The notes: generated by a model from the letters alone, not told the origin. A stretch of 64,000 nucleotides of DNA from Limnobacter parvus (GCF_024623725.1 NZ_JANKHG010000005.1:1-64000); one strand, 5' to 3'. Positions 37,071 to 46,466 are shown, numbered from the stretch's first letter. A program made the numbers and translations.

Positions 37071-38132
37071 ATGCTGGCCCACCTTGTAGCGATAACCATG
37101 ATTCGAACCTTAAAGATTGCACTGGATATGTCCGACAGCGCCTCACGCGCGCGTCAGCGCATGGCGTTTACTGGTCTTTCATTTCTCACGGTTTTCTTTT
37201 TCTCCCCAGCCAATGCAATCACTGGCAACACCAGTTTGATGTACCTAATGATCGCGCTGGGTGTTTATTTTTTGTTTGCCATGCTCCAGTCCTGGCTTAT
37301 TTCGGATCAGTCGCCTCACTGGATAAAAATCGAATTGCCAAGTTTCTTGATGGACATGCCTTTCATTGGCCTTGGGTTGGCAATTGCCGGCGAATATTTG
37401 GCCTTGGCGTCTCCACTGTTGGCCGTGGTGGCACTGGTTCGCGGCATACGCTATGGCCCTTGCATGCTGGCTTGCCACATTGGTTTGGGTATGTTGATTG
37501 TGCTGTTACTGGCGGTTTCCAACCCTTTTTGGCAAACCCAAACCACCTTGGTTTACGCCAACTTGTTTCTATTGTTGGTGTTGCCCATCCAGTTTTATGG
37601 GGTCAGCGTCAAAATTCAGGCCAGTTCAAGATCTTTGCGTCAAGAGAACTTGACCGACCCCCTGACCAAAAGTTTGAATCGAAAAGCGTTAGAGGCAGCC
37701 CTGTGGCGTGTCTTGAATACCAAGGAGCCGTTTGTGATGTCTTTTCTGGATCTGGACAATTTCAAGATGGTCAACGACACAATGGGACATGCGACAGGCG
37801 ACAAATTGTTGAAGCGTGTTTGTGCCAAGCTTTCTATCAGGTTACGGGCTGAAGACAAAGTTTATCGAATGTCAGGTGACGAGTTTGTGGTGTTGAGTTT
37901 TGGACAGGTGAGGGAAGAGTTCGCTGAAAGTCTGGGTGAGCGGATTCGTTCAGCGATTGCGGAGGCCATTCACTACACCTGTCCGAATTTACCCGTGTCG
38001 GCCAGTGTCGGGGTGCTGCTGGTCAAACATTCTGAGGTAGTCAGCCTGGAGCAATTGCTTTCGAAAGCTGACGAACTTATGTACCGGGCAAAAAATTCGG
38101 GCAAGAACAGGGTATTGGTCGAGCAGATTTAG
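37071..38132 (+). CDS. Membrane-bound diguanylate cyclase
   Basis: 353 residues, with about five to six helices in the first 180 and then a GGDEF domain: LTDPLTKSLNRKALE, SFLDLDNFKMVND and the active loop RMSGDEF (residues 268-272). The first Gly of GGDEF is Ser, a change tolerated in active enzymes. An inhibitory RxxD site is not obvious. Product c-di-GMP would act on the YcgR brake (61955-62710) and other targets. The start could also be ATG 37098. Confidence 0.88.
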   Translation: MLAHLVAITMIRTLKIALDMSDSASRARQRMAFTGLSFLTVFFFSPANAITGNTSLMYLMIALGVYFLFAMLQSWLISDQSPHWIKIELPSFLMDMPFIGLGLAIAGEYLALASPLLAVVALVRGIRYGPCMLACHIGLGMLIVLLLAVSNPFWQTQTTLVYANLFLLLVLPIQFYGVSVKIQASSRSLRQENLTDPLTKSLNRKALEAALWRVLNTKEPFVMSFLDLDNFKMVNDTMGHATGDKLLKRVCAKLSIRLRAEDKVYRMSGDEFVVLSFGQVREEFAESLGERIRSAIAEAIHYTCPNLPVSASVGVLLVKHSEVVSLEQLLSKADELMYRAKNSGKNRVLVEQI

Positions 38133-38356
38133 CTGCGTTTGGCGCAGTATTTACCCACGGGTTCCTGCTTGCTAAGGGGGGTTTGTAAATCTGCTGCCTG
38201 ATGGATGTAACTGCATTCCGCGATTTCACCGTAATTCGAATCAACGGATGCAAGGCTTTTGCTGAGCTGTATTGAAACGAAAATTGCCATGAATGCAGCA
38301 ATGACTAGCCACAAAACCTTGCTGTTCCGTCTAAAAAAAGCGCTTAAATCAAACAT
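38129..38356 (-). CDS. Small membrane protein, unknown
   Basis: 75 residues with one hydrophobic segment (~14-32) and a soluble tail with two Cys. The stop overlaps the end of the cyclase gene by 4 bases in convergent orientation. No good ribosome site. It may be real because it fills the gap cleanly, but support is weak. Confidence 0.4.
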   Translation of the reverse strand: MFDLSAFFRRNSKVLWLVIAAFMAIFVSIQLSKSLASVDSNYGEIAECSYIHQAADLQTPLSKQEPVGKYCAKRS

Positions 38357-38436
38357 GGGATGCAGTCAAACCTAGAAAGTAGTAAATGTTGTAAATTGGC
38401 TGCAATTATTGAAAAAAAATAACAATATGTCAATTC

Positions 38437-38928
38437 TTATTTGACTGGTTTGTCCAGTTCGCCCACGTCCAAAATAGGGGCAGCGTCCAGCGACTCGGCA
38501 CCCAGCAGCATGGTGACGCGACCCAACACCGAGGCAATCAGATGTTGTTCCCAGCTTTGCAATTGATTGAACCGATCCGAGAACCTGGTTTGCAGGCTCG
38601 ATGGTGCGTCATTCACCTCATGTTTGCCTTTGTCTGTCAGCACCACCTCAAGCCTGCGCTTGTCGACGGTGCTGCGAATTTTTTCAATCAAGCCGCGGCT
38701 TTCCAGCTTCTGCAAGATAACCGTGGAAGTTACAGGGGAAAGGCTCATTGATTTGGCCAGTTCACCAGGCGAAATTCCCGGATTGTCTGCAACTGCCTGC
38801 AAGGTGAGTAATTCCGAGGTCGCCATATCGGCTTTTTTGGCCAGCTCCCGGGCACCAGATTCTGTGGCACGAATAATTCGTCGTAGCGAAACAAGGGAAT
38901 TTTGTAGGGTGCTGTCCATGCTGGCCAA
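38437..38928 (-). CDS. ectR: MarR-family regulator EctR
   Basis: 163 residues. Winged helix-turn-helix core: GISPGELAKSMSLSPVTSTVILQKLESRGLIEKIRSTVDKRRLEVVLTDKG, with the wing DKRR typical of MarR proteins. It diverges from ectABCD, the position of EctR in other halotolerant bacteria, where it represses ect at low salt. Two palindromes in the shared intergenic region (38940-38955, 39063-39081) are candidate sites. A second ATG at 38919 is also possible. Confidence 0.85.
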   Translation of the reverse strand: MASMDSTLQNSLVSLRRIIRATESGARELAKKADMATSELLTLQAVADNPGISPGELAKSMSLSPVTSTVILQKLESRGLIEKIRSTVDKRRLEVVLTDKGKHEVNDAPSSLQTRFSDRFNQLQSWEQHLIASVLGRVTMLLGAESLDAAPILDVGELDKPVK

Positions 38929-38939
38929 TTTATAAACTG

Positions 38940-38955
38940 ATTCAATATTGTGAAT
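38940..38955. promoter_or_regulatory. Candidate EctR operator near ectR
   Basis: ATTCAATATTGTGAAT is an imperfect inverted repeat (arms ATTCA/TGAAT, perfect core CAATATTG) 12 bases upstream of the ectR start codon. The size and spacing fit a MarR-type site and suggest self-repression. Confidence 0.45.
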
Positions 38956-39056
38956 TGTAGTGATTAACAGGCTGTAGAAGTCGTAAAAATCTGCGCTTAG
39001 AGCAATCTCCCCAAATGTAGCGTGGGAGTGCTGGTGGTGGGGTAAATAGTCTAAAT

Positions 39057-39085
39057 TTGCATTAGTTCATAAAGTAAACTATTAT
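39057..39085 (+). promoter_or_regulatory. ectA promoter with palindrome in the spacer
   Basis: TTGCAT (39057-39062), a 17-base spacer, and TATTAT (39080-39085) form a good sigma-70 promoter. TAGTT-N9-AACTA (39063-39081) is centred in the spacer and touches the -10 box. A repressor there would block polymerase, which is how EctR works in the best-studied cases. Confidence 0.6.
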
Positions 39086-39160
39086 TGTCGGGTTCTTTCA
39101 TAAAAATTCTTTGTTTGGTTGTTTTTAAAAGATAAAATTAGACAAGGAGATTTTACGAAA

Positions 39161-39224
39161 GGATGAGAAGTAGTTTATTTTATTAATAATAAATGGTTCT
39201 GCCAATAACAGCGCCATCTCATCC
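39161..39224 (+). promoter_or_regulatory. Leader hairpin abutting the ectA start codon
   Basis: GGATGAG (39161-39167) is the exact complement of CTCATCC (39218-39224), which ends 2 bases before the ectA ATG. An inner stem-loop (TGG..CTG 39194-39201 with CAG..CCA 39209-39216) can stack inside. The ectA start has no Shine-Dalgarno sequence. AAGGAG at 39144-39149 lies at the base of the hairpin. Confidence 0.45.
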
Positions 39225-39226
39225 GA

Positions 39227-39754
39227 ATGTCTGAAATTGATGTCGTTTTGCGACATCCCGTGCTCGAAGACGGTACTGCCGTGTTTGATCTCGTGGACGC
39301 TTGCAAGCCCCTCGACCTGAACTCCCATTATTTGTACTTGCTTCAATGTAGCCATTTTGCGCCCACATGCGTGGTTGCAACCCTGCACGGTGAAGTTGTG
39401 GCCTGGGTTTCTGGTTACATTCCACCCAAACACGCCGACACATTTTTTGTTTGGCAAGTGGCTGTGGGTGAAAAAGCCCGGGGTCTTGGTTTGGGCAAGA
39501 AACTCATTAACTGGGTGCTTGCACAACAAAACGGAATTCAAAAAATACACACATCCATTACGCCCGACAATGCGGCGTCTTGGGGTCTTTTCAAGTCGTT
39601 GGCCCGTGATTGGGGCAGCGATTTGACTTCACGAGACTGGTTCGAAGAACAGTCTCATTTTGGCGGTCGACACAACACCGAAGTACTGGTGGAAATCGCC
39701 TTGCCAACATCGCCTCTGGCGACATTCCTACAAACTCAAGGAGTACAACAATGA
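39227..39754 (+). CDS. ectA: L-2,4-diaminobutyrate acetyltransferase EctA
   Basis: GNAT-family enzyme, 175 residues: acetyl-CoA plus diaminobutyrate gives N-gamma-acetyl-diaminobutyrate, second step of ectoine synthesis. The acetyl-CoA site is in VAVGEKARGLGLGKKLI. The N-terminal LRHPVLEDG and the SITPDNAASWGLFKSLAR stretch are typical of EctA. This is the only ATG between an upstream in-frame TAA and the conserved region. Transcribed from a promoter about 140 bases upstream. Stop overlaps ectB (ATGA). Confidence 0.94.
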   Translation: MSEIDVVLRHPVLEDGTAVFDLVDACKPLDLNSHYLYLLQCSHFAPTCVVATLHGEVVAWVSGYIPPKHADTFFVWQVAVGEKARGLGLGKKLINWVLAQQNGIQKIHTSITPDNAASWGLFKSLARDWGSDLTSRDWFEEQSHFGGRHNTEVLVEIALPTSPLATFLQTQGVQQ

Positions 39755-41085
39755 GTGACTCAAGCAAGTCAATCGACTTTCAAACCCTGAGCAAAATCCG
39801 CACTTTCCAGAAAAATGAATCGGAAGCACGCAGCTATTGCCGCAGCTTTCCCACTCTGTTTGTGCGTGCCAAGGGCAGCTACATGACCGACATGAATGGT
39901 CAGGATTATCTCGATTTCCTGTCTGGGGCAGGCTCGTTGAACTACGGGCACAACGATCCAGAGATGAAATCGGCATTGCTTGATTACATTGCAGACGACG
40001 GCATTGGCCACAGCCTGGACATGCACAGCGCCGCAAAGGCCAAATTTATTGATGCCTTCAATCGCCATATTCTGAAGCCACGCGGCATGCAGTACCGCAT
40101 TCAATTTACAGGCCCAACAGGCACAAACTCGGTTGAAGCGGCCATCAAGCTGGCCCGTAAAATTACCGGGCGCAAGCAGATTATTGCGTTTACGAACGGC
40201 TTTCATGGTGTAACCCAGGGGGCGCTGGCATGTACGGCCAACACACATCACCGAACTCCATCGGCTTCAACGCTGTGTGGTGTTGATCGTTATCCCTACG
40301 ACGGTTACATGGGTGAGGGTGTAGACACCACTGAATACCTGGAAAAAATGCTGACTGACAAATCAAGTGGTCAAGACTCACCTGCAGCCGTGATTGTGGA
40401 AGGCGTGCAGGGCGAGGGTGGTTTGAACCCCGCCTCCATGAAGTGGCTGAAGAACCTGGCCAAGGTAACCCGCAAAGCAGGTGCCATGTTGATTCTGGAT
40501 GAAATCCAGGCGGGTGTAGGCCGCGCAGGTTCCTTCTTCAGTTTCGAAGAAGCTGGTATTGAGCCCGATTTGATTTGCCTGTCCAAGTCGCTCTCGGGCA
40601 TGGGTTTGCCCATGGCCGTTACCTTGATTCGCCCCGACCTAGATTTCTGGAAGCCAGGCGAGCACAACGGCACCTTCCGTGGCAACAACCATGCCTTTAT
40701 TACTGCCGCAGCATCGCTTGAAAAGTACTGGGCCAACCCGGCGTTCGAGCGTGGAATTGCCCAACGTGCAGACGTGATCAATCAAAGCCTGAATCGCATT
40801 TTGAAGGCCAATGAGAACATCACCGTTCAGGTCAAAGGCCGCGGCATGATGCAAGGCATCGAGTTGCAAAACGGTGCTTTGGCTGACGAGGTGGTGGCCG
40901 AGTGTTTCAAGCACAACATGATTATTGAAACCTGTGGCAACGATGGCCAGGTGGTAAAGGTATTTGCTGCGTTGAACATTGAAATGGAAGACCTGAAAAA
41001 AGGCCTGACAATTCTTGAAAAAGCGGTGGCCACCATCAGTGCCAAGGTTGAGAAGGAAGCCAACAACAAAAAGGTGAAAGCATGA
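39751..41085 (+). CDS. ectB: Diaminobutyrate-2-oxoglutarate aminotransferase EctB
   Basis: PLP enzyme that makes L-2,4-diaminobutyrate from aspartate semialdehyde and glutamate, the first ectoine step. 444 residues from ATG 39751 (AAGGAG upstream, overlapping the ectA stop). The PLP lysine is probably Lys279 in [30 protein letters not shown] and [12 protein letters not shown] are class III aminotransferase motifs. A C-terminal Lys/Ala-rich tail is present. Confidence 0.96.
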   Translation: MSDSSKSIDFQTLSKIRTFQKNESEARSYCRSFPTLFVRAKGSYMTDMNGQDYLDFLSGAGSLNYGHNDPEMKSALLDYIADDGIGHSLDMHSAAKAKFIDAFNRHILKPRGMQYRIQFTGPTGTNSVEAAIKLARKITGRKQIIAFTNGFHGVTQGALACTANTHHRTPSASTLCGVDRYPYDGYMGEGVDTTEYLEKMLTDKSSGQDSPAAVIVEGVQGEGGLNPASMKWLKNLAKVTRKAGAMLILDEIQAGVGRAGSFFSFEEAGIEPDLICLSKSLSGMGLPMAVTLIRPDLDFWKPGEHNGTFRGNNHAFITAAASLEKYWANPAFERGIAQRADVINQSLNRILKANENITVQVKGRGMMQGIELQNGALADEVVAECFKHNMIIETCGNDGQVVKVFAALNIEMEDLKKGLTILEKAVATISAKVEKEANNKKVKA

Positions 41086-41471
41086 TTGTTCGTAAACTGA
41101 GCGATGTGCAGGGCACGGAAAAGCACATTCATTCCAAAGGTTGGGACAGTGTTCGCATGCTGTTGCGCGACGACAAAATGGGCTTTTCCTTTCACATCAC
41201 CACCATTCACGCCAAAGCTGAATTGCACATGCACTACAAGAACCACTTGGAAAGCGTGTACTGCGTCAGCGGCAAGGGCGAGATTGAAAGCAAGATCGAC
41301 GGCAAGGTGTACCCCATTGAAGCGGGCACCATGTATGCCTTGAACTTGCACGATCCGCATATTCTGCGTGCGTTCGATGAGCCCATGATTATGGCCTGCG
41401 TGTTCAATCCGCCCGTCACTGGCGCGGAAGTGCACGACGAGACCGGCGCATACCCTGCGCTGGCCGACTAA
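41082..41471 (+). CDS. ectC: Ectoine synthase EctC
   Basis: Cupin enzyme, 129 residues, that cyclises N-gamma-acetyl-diaminobutyrate to ectoine. The iron-binding cupin core is seen in [21 protein letters not shown] and [16 protein letters not shown] overlap with ectB. Length is standard for the family. Confidence 0.96.
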   Translation: MIVRKLSDVQGTEKHIHSKGWDSVRMLLRDDKMGFSFHITTIHAKAELHMHYKNHLESVYCVSGKGEIESKIDGKVYPIEAGTMYALNLHDPHILRAFDEPMIMACVFNPPVTGAEVHDETGAYPALAD

Positions 41472-41495
41472 GCAAATTATTCAGGAGGCAAAACA

Positions 41496-42407
41496 ATGAT
41501 TGTTTCAGCCGTAAGAGACCCATACCCTACACGCGACAAATCGGAAGGTGCGTTGATTCGACGCGCCGAGCCCGTGGTGTACAGCGAGTGGACTGAAGAC
41601 TCACCCTTGAGCAAAGAACAAATGGACCAGTTTGAGCGCGATGGTTACCTGGTGTTGACCGATGTGTTTTCTGCACATGAACTGGATGAGTTGCGCGCCG
41701 CTGCTGAGCGTGCAAGCAAAAATTGCGCAGAAACCCATCCTGGTCAGTTGATCAAGGAAGCCGATGGTGAGCAGCTTCGCACCTTGTTTGGTGTACATGG
41801 CATGGAAGGTTTGTTGAAAGACACGGCCAGCAACCCCCGCATGCTTGAAGTGATTCAAACCTTGTTGAATGACCAGGTTTACATTCACCAGTCGCGTTTG
41901 AATTTCAAAAGCCCGCACTACGGCAGTGGCTTTGAGTGGCACAGCGATTTTGAAACCTGGCACGCCGAGGACGGCATGCCAGGTATGCGAGCCATCAGCG
42001 CCACAGTGTTGCTGACCGATGAAATTTCAGCCGATGGTTCGCTGAAATTCATGCCCAAAAGCCATCGAACATTTGTGGCCTGCCCTGGCGAAACTCCTGA
42101 TTCCTGTTACCGCGAGGCTTTTAAGAAGCAGGCAGTTGGCAAGCCGCCTGCTTTGTTCCTTGATTTACTTGAAGAAAGCGGTGGCGTGCAAGAAGTGGTT
42201 GCACCTGCAGGTTCGGTGGTGCTATTCGATTGCAATGTGATGCACGGTGCGGGTAAAAACACCAGCGAGCACTTGCGGGCCAATTTGTTCTATGTGTACA
42301 ACGCAGTCAGCAATGCGCTGAATACGCCATATGCCGCCAGCGAACCTCGGCCCGAGTTTCTGGCTTCACGCAAGGTTGAACCCTTGATGGCGCAGGTTCC
42401 CGCTTAA
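41496..42407 (+). CDS. ectD: Ectoine 5-hydroxylase EctD
   Basis: Non-heme iron, 2-oxoglutarate dioxygenase, 303 residues, that converts ectoine to 5-hydroxyectoine. Iron ligands are His149-X-Asp151 (FEWHSDFETWHAEDGMPGM) and His250 (CNVMHGAGKN). AGGAGG lies 8 bases before the ATG. Its presence means the cell can protect itself against heat or desiccation as well as salt. Confidence 0.95.
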   Translation: MIVSAVRDPYPTRDKSEGALIRRAEPVVYSEWTEDSPLSKEQMDQFERDGYLVLTDVFSAHELDELRAAAERASKNCAETHPGQLIKEADGEQLRTLFGVHGMEGLLKDTASNPRMLEVIQTLLNDQVYIHQSRLNFKSPHYGSGFEWHSDFETWHAEDGMPGMRAISATVLLTDEISADGSLKFMPKSHRTFVACPGETPDSCYREAFKKQAVGKPPALFLDLLEESGGVQEVVAPAGSVVLFDCNVMHGAGKNTSEHLRANLFYVYNAVSNALNTPYAASEPRPEFLASRKVEPLMAQVPA

Positions 42408-42408
42408 T

Positions 42409-43809
42409 TTGGGCGCCAGTTTTTTTATCTGCCTTGCGGTGGTGTTGCTGATCGGGCTCAGTTCCGCTAGGCAAGCCAAAGCAAGCGCGTCTGATTACTT
42501 TGTGGCAAGCCGCAGCATTCCTCCTTGGTTGGTGGGGCTGTCGGCTGTAGCCACAAACAATTCCGGTTACATGTTCATTGGATTGATTGGTTACACCTAC
42601 GCCGTGGGCATTCAATCAATCTGGTTGATGGTGGGCTGGATCGCGGGCGATTTGATTGCCTCCAAAATTGCCCATGAACGCATGCGCGACGAAGCTGATC
42701 GCGTTCATGCCAACGGCATTATCAGCCTGCTTGCGCGTTGGGGTGGCACCAACAGCCGCAGTTGGCAAGTGCTGGCTGCCTTGGTCAGCGTGGTATTTCT
42801 GGCCACCTATGCAGCTGCACAAATTTCTGCGGGAGGCAAGGCGCTCGAAGGCATGCTCGACATTCCCATGTCCATTGGCATGAGCATGGTTGCCGTGGTG
42901 GTGATTGCCTACAGCATTGCGGGTGGCATGCGCGCTTCCATCTGGACCGACGCTGCCCAGTCGCTGTTGATGGTGGTGTCGATGGTGGTGCTGTTGGTGG
43001 CGGCAGTGGGTCATTTGGGCGGGCTGAATGCCGTGTTCGAACGAGCAAATGCAATCAATGGCTTCATGAGCCCAATGCCAACTGGCCTGGATATTTCAGG
43101 CTTTGCAGGGCCGGTGGCTTTTGTAGTTGGATGGATGTTTGCTGGTGCTGCTGCACTGGGGCAACCGCACATCGTGAGCCGCTTTCTGGCCCTGCAAGAC
43201 ACCAAACAAATGAACAGGGTGCGCCTGTGGTACTACAGCTACTACCTGCTGTTCTACTGTTTTGCCACAGCGGTGGGATTGCTTAGCCGCCTGTATTTTG
43301 GTGAAAGTGCTGGCTTTGATCCTGAACTGGCCTTGCCCAATATGGCGCGAGACCTCTTGCCACCCTGGCTGGCCGGTTTGATGTTGGCAGGCATTTTTGC
43401 TGCAACCATGTCGACCGCAGATTCACTGGTGTTGTCGTGTTCATCGGCCATTACCCAAGATCTCCCTCGAAAACAATCTGAAAACCGATTTTTCCTGAAG
43501 GCGGCCACGGCGGCCACTACCTTGTTCGCACTGGGCATTGGCCTGTTCAGCGAGCAAAGCGTATTTTCACTGGTGGTATGGGCTTGGGGCACATTGGGTG
43601 CTGCATTCGTGCCCATTCTGATCTGGCAAGTGCTAGGAGCAAGTTTGTCTTCCTTGGCAATGCTAAGCATGTCGATTGCAGGGGTGACCGCAACAATAGT
43701 TTGGAAGTTTTATGGCTTTCCAGCTACCTTCTACGAAGGGGCATTTGGAATTTTGATTGGTCTGGTGCTGGGCGTATTTGTCAGCACAAAACAAAGGCCA
43801 GTGAATTGA
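42409..43809 (+). CDS. Sodium:solute symporter linked to ectoine genes
   Basis: 466 residues from TTG 42409, just 1 base after the ectD stop. About 12-13 hydrophobic helices. SSS-family motifs: SASDYFVASRSIPPWLVGLS at the N-terminus and ADSLVLSCSSAITQD in the helix 8-9 region, as in PutP/PanF. Position in the ect operon suggests it takes up or recovers ectoine, hydroxyectoine or proline. Substrate is inferred. Confidence 0.85.
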   Translation: MGASFFICLAVVLLIGLSSARQAKASASDYFVASRSIPPWLVGLSAVATNNSGYMFIGLIGYTYAVGIQSIWLMVGWIAGDLIASKIAHERMRDEADRVHANGIISLLARWGGTNSRSWQVLAALVSVVFLATYAAAQISAGGKALEGMLDIPMSIGMSMVAVVVIAYSIAGGMRASIWTDAAQSLLMVVSMVVLLVAAVGHLGGLNAVFERANAINGFMSPMPTGLDISGFAGPVAFVVGWMFAGAAALGQPHIVSRFLALQDTKQMNRVRLWYYSYYLLFYCFATAVGLLSRLYFGESAGFDPELALPNMARDLLPPWLAGLMLAGIFAATMSTADSLVLSCSSAITQDLPRKQSENRFFLKAATAATTLFALGIGLFSEQSVFSLVVWAWGTLGAAFVPILIWQVLGASLSSLAMLSMSIAGVTATIVWKFYGFPATFYEGAFGILIGLVLGVFVSTKQRPVN

Positions 43810-43980
43810 CTACGTATAAGTACTGGACATTATTTCACCCTGTTAACCCGATTGGGGGGATGGGGGTGATACCCCAACTTGTTAAATTGGTAGCTGGGCT
43901 CGAGTTGAGTATTCAAGTCTAGGCGCATATAAAAATATCAGCATTTAGCTGTAAATACTAATTCCAGGGCGACAGGTTTA

Positions 43981-46029
43981 ATGAATTGGTTAGTGGAGGA
44001 TTTTGCATTCGCTGCAATGGTACTTTCAGAGTCAAATCTGTCTGGCCTAGCTTTTGGCTTTTTCGCATCGCTGTTGGCCATGACAGTGGGCGTGGAAGTT
44101 CGAATCAAGAATCCCACAGTGATTGCCAACAGTCCCGCTTTGATTCGCCGGGGAGCTCCACTTACCCTGTTCGCATTGGCCATGTTTTTTGCAGCCACTC
44201 TAGCCGACTTGAATCTCCCCGCGTCGCGTGAATCTCGATTCAGTCTTGTCGGCACACTTGCTCTATTTCCAGTGGGCATCCTCTTACTACTTGCCGCAGA
44301 TTACATTCTGCAAGCGCTCAAACATCGCCCGCTGCTTTTCCGGGCTTTTTATGTTTTTTCAGGTGTGGTGCTGCAATTGTCCATACAGGCAGCATTCATT
44401 CTTTTGCCAAATGACCGTTCCATCTTGCAAATAAGCTGGAATGGTCTTGGCACATTGGTTTTGGTTCTGGTTCTTGTTTTGGGGTGCATGAGTCAATTTG
44501 TTCACGACACTGCACTGGGAAAGTTCAAGTGCATCCGTAAACGGATGGTGCACATCTTTGGCATTGCCGGGTTGAATCAGCTGATCGCTTACAGCTTGAT
44601 AGGATTCATTACCGTGGTCGAGGGCGATGGAGCGGTATCTTGGTTCGGCTTGTGGACTGATCGGGTGGGTTATGAACTTTTCATCAGTTTCTCCGCCCTG
44701 TTCATGATTTCTGTGTTGATGTGTTATGTCTATGTGCTGTTTGACAAGTCAGTACAAGTTCTGCGCGCAGACAACCAAAAACTGCGTGTGTTGAAACAAG
44801 ATGCATTGGCTCAGGTCGCCAATGCATCGGAAGAACTTGAACTCGAGAGAACCCGCATTGAGCAGCTCGAGCGGTCAATCGAACTTGTTCAGCACGACCA
44901 TGAAATGTCTGTAGACAGCCTGGTGGCTGCGGTAGCGACCCTTGAAGACGGCGTGTTTGAATGGGACATTGAGCATGAAACAATGGCTTTCAGTTCGACA
45001 TGGAGAAGGCTGTTCGGGCTCGATGATGTTTTACAGCCCGCTTTGCCTGCAAACATCTGGCGAGCTGGTGTTTTGTCTGAAGACATCAAAAGTCTTGATG
45101 CTGCCCTGCACGCCTGTTTAACCGGAGAGGTGAGCAGTGCAGCCGTGCAGATTCGTTATGCAACATCGTATGGATCCACGCTAAAGCTCGAAATTAATCT
45201 GGTGGCCGTCAAGAATGCATATGGTCTTCCCAGCAAGGCGGTAGGGATTATTTATGACCGCACCGAAGAAATGGATCTTGAATTGTCGATCCGGGAAGAA
45301 TTGAATGAAGAGTCTTTGTTGTCGTCGAGAAAATCCCAGTTTGTATCGTACCTTTCGCATGAAATTCGCACACCCATGACGGTGATCGGTTCAGCCAAAG
45401 CGCTGCTTGAAAGTACCTTGCAGAAGGAACAAGTCAATACGGAAACAGCCTTGCATTACATTGATCAGATCGGTGGGGCATTGAGGTCACTTCGGGCGTT
45501 GGTCGACGAAACCTTGATGTTTATGGGTTCGAATTTCGCCAGAAAGCACCTGAACGTCACTTTGTTGAATGTCAGCAAAGTGTTCAACCAATTTTCTTCT
45601 CTTGAACAGCGCCGTCGTCACGGTCAACATTGGTTTAAGTATCATCTGGATCCAAGCCTTGAGAAGATGGATTTTTATTCTGACGAGTATGTGTTCACAC
45701 AAGTCATGAGGCAAATGTTGGCTTTCGCGGAAAGCAAAGAATCTGACGCGGGCAAACTGACCATCAAGATGAACAATGATCATACGCTTAACCTGTGCAT
45801 CGAATTGAAAGCATGGCCAGCATGGATGATTAAAGGCGGACAGTTGGAGCCGACTCACGACAAGGAAACAGTGGTTCCTTTCAAGGGAGAGTGTTTGCCA
45901 TTTACCTTATTGCTGACCAAGCGTGTGATTCGCTTGATTAACGGCCGCATTATGATCAAAAATCGTGGCGTTCGCCATTGGTTGTGTGTTGAGTTGCCGT
46001 CCATGAAGGAGGATGCATGCCACGTGTGA
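43981..46029 (+). CDS. Membrane sensor histidine kinase with degenerate ATPase domain
   Basis: 682 residues. The first ~250 hold about seven helices; then a coiled coil (~250-305), a PAS domain (~315-430) and HisKA with His460 in YLSHEIRTPMTVIGSAK. The ATP-binding part is unusual: the N box region reads VFTQVMRQMLAFAESK, without the Asn-rich core, and no DxGxG or GxGLGL glycine boxes are visible, although the flanking LTKRVIRLINGRIMIKNRG aligns with the end of a CA domain. Stop overlaps the next receiver gene by 13 bases. Confidence 0.75.
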   Translation: MNWLVEDFAFAAMVLSESNLSGLAFGFFASLLAMTVGVEVRIKNPTVIANSPALIRRGAPLTLFALAMFFAATLADLNLPASRESRFSLVGTLALFPVGILLLLAADYILQALKHRPLLFRAFYVFSGVVLQLSIQAAFILLPNDRSILQISWNGLGTLVLVLVLVLGCMSQFVHDTALGKFKCIRKRMVHIFGIAGLNQLIAYSLIGFITVVEGDGAVSWFGLWTDRVGYELFISFSALFMISVLMCYVYVLFDKSVQVLRADNQKLRVLKQDALAQVANASEELELERTRIEQLERSIELVQHDHEMSVDSLVAAVATLEDGVFEWDIEHETMAFSSTWRRLFGLDDVLQPALPANIWRAGVLSEDIKSLDAALHACLTGEVSSAAVQIRYATSYGSTLKLEINLVAVKNAYGLPSKAVGIIYDRTEEMDLELSIREELNEESLLSSRKSQFVSYLSHEIRTPMTVIGSAKALLESTLQKEQVNTETALHYIDQIGGALRSLRALVDETLMFMGSNFARKHLNVTLLNVSKVFNQFSSLEQRRRHGQHWFKYHLDPSLEKMDFYSDEYVFTQVMRQMLAFAESKESDAGKLTIKMNNDHTLNLCIELKAWPAWMIKGGQLEPTHDKETVVPFKGECLPFTLLLTKRVIRLINGRIMIKNRGVRHWLCVELPSMKEDACHV

Positions 46030-46466
46030 TGATCGTAGAAGATGATTTGACAATTCTGAGCAATCTGTCACAGATACTGCAATTAAGTGGTCTGGATGTG
46101 ATCGAAGCGCACGATGGCGATGTGGCATGGACCATTTTGCAAAGCCGCTTGGCGACCGGCGCGGCCCTGCCCAAGTTGATTGTGAGCGATTTGATGATGC
46201 CCAAGATGGACGGATTTGAGTTGCTGGCGGCGGTGCGGGACCATGCAGAGCTTGAGTCAATTCCGTTTGTACTTTTAAGCGCACGCAGTGATGCCAGCGA
46301 CCTTCACCAGGCATTCACTTTGGGCGCCAGCGAATATCTGGTCAAGCCATTTGAAGTGGATCAACTCATGGATGTGATTCGGCATTTTCTTTCCAAGACT
46401 ACACAGCCACCAGATGAAGTCCCTGGCTATAACAACAAGGCCAATACGGATTTTTTTCTGGAATAA
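46017..46466 (+). CDS. Single-domain response regulator
   Basis: 149 residues: a receiver domain with acidic pocket Asp9-Asp10, phosphoacceptor Asp58 (SDLMMPKMDG) and Lys110 (YLVKPFE). About 30 residues follow with no DNA-binding domain. A strong GAAGGAGG site lies within the kinase gene. It is the obvious partner of the upstream kinase; the output is protein-protein interaction or phosphorelay. Confidence 0.88.
   Translation: MPRVMIVEDDLTILSNLSQILQLSGLDVIEAHDGDVAWTILQSRLATGAALPKLIVSDLMMPKMDGFELLAAVRDHAELESIPFVLLSARSDASDLHQAFTLGASEYLVKPFEVDQLMDVIRHFLSKTTQPPDEVPGYNNKANTDFFLE

Noticed and set aside
37010-37852. 280-codon plus-strand frame
   Set aside because: Overlaps the diguanylate cyclase in another frame; only the cyclase frame gives membrane helices and a GGDEF domain.
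39163-39186. Seven-codon leader frame before ectA
   Set aside because: Too short to judge and its AUG lies in a hairpin arm; mentioned in the leader finding but not called as a gene.
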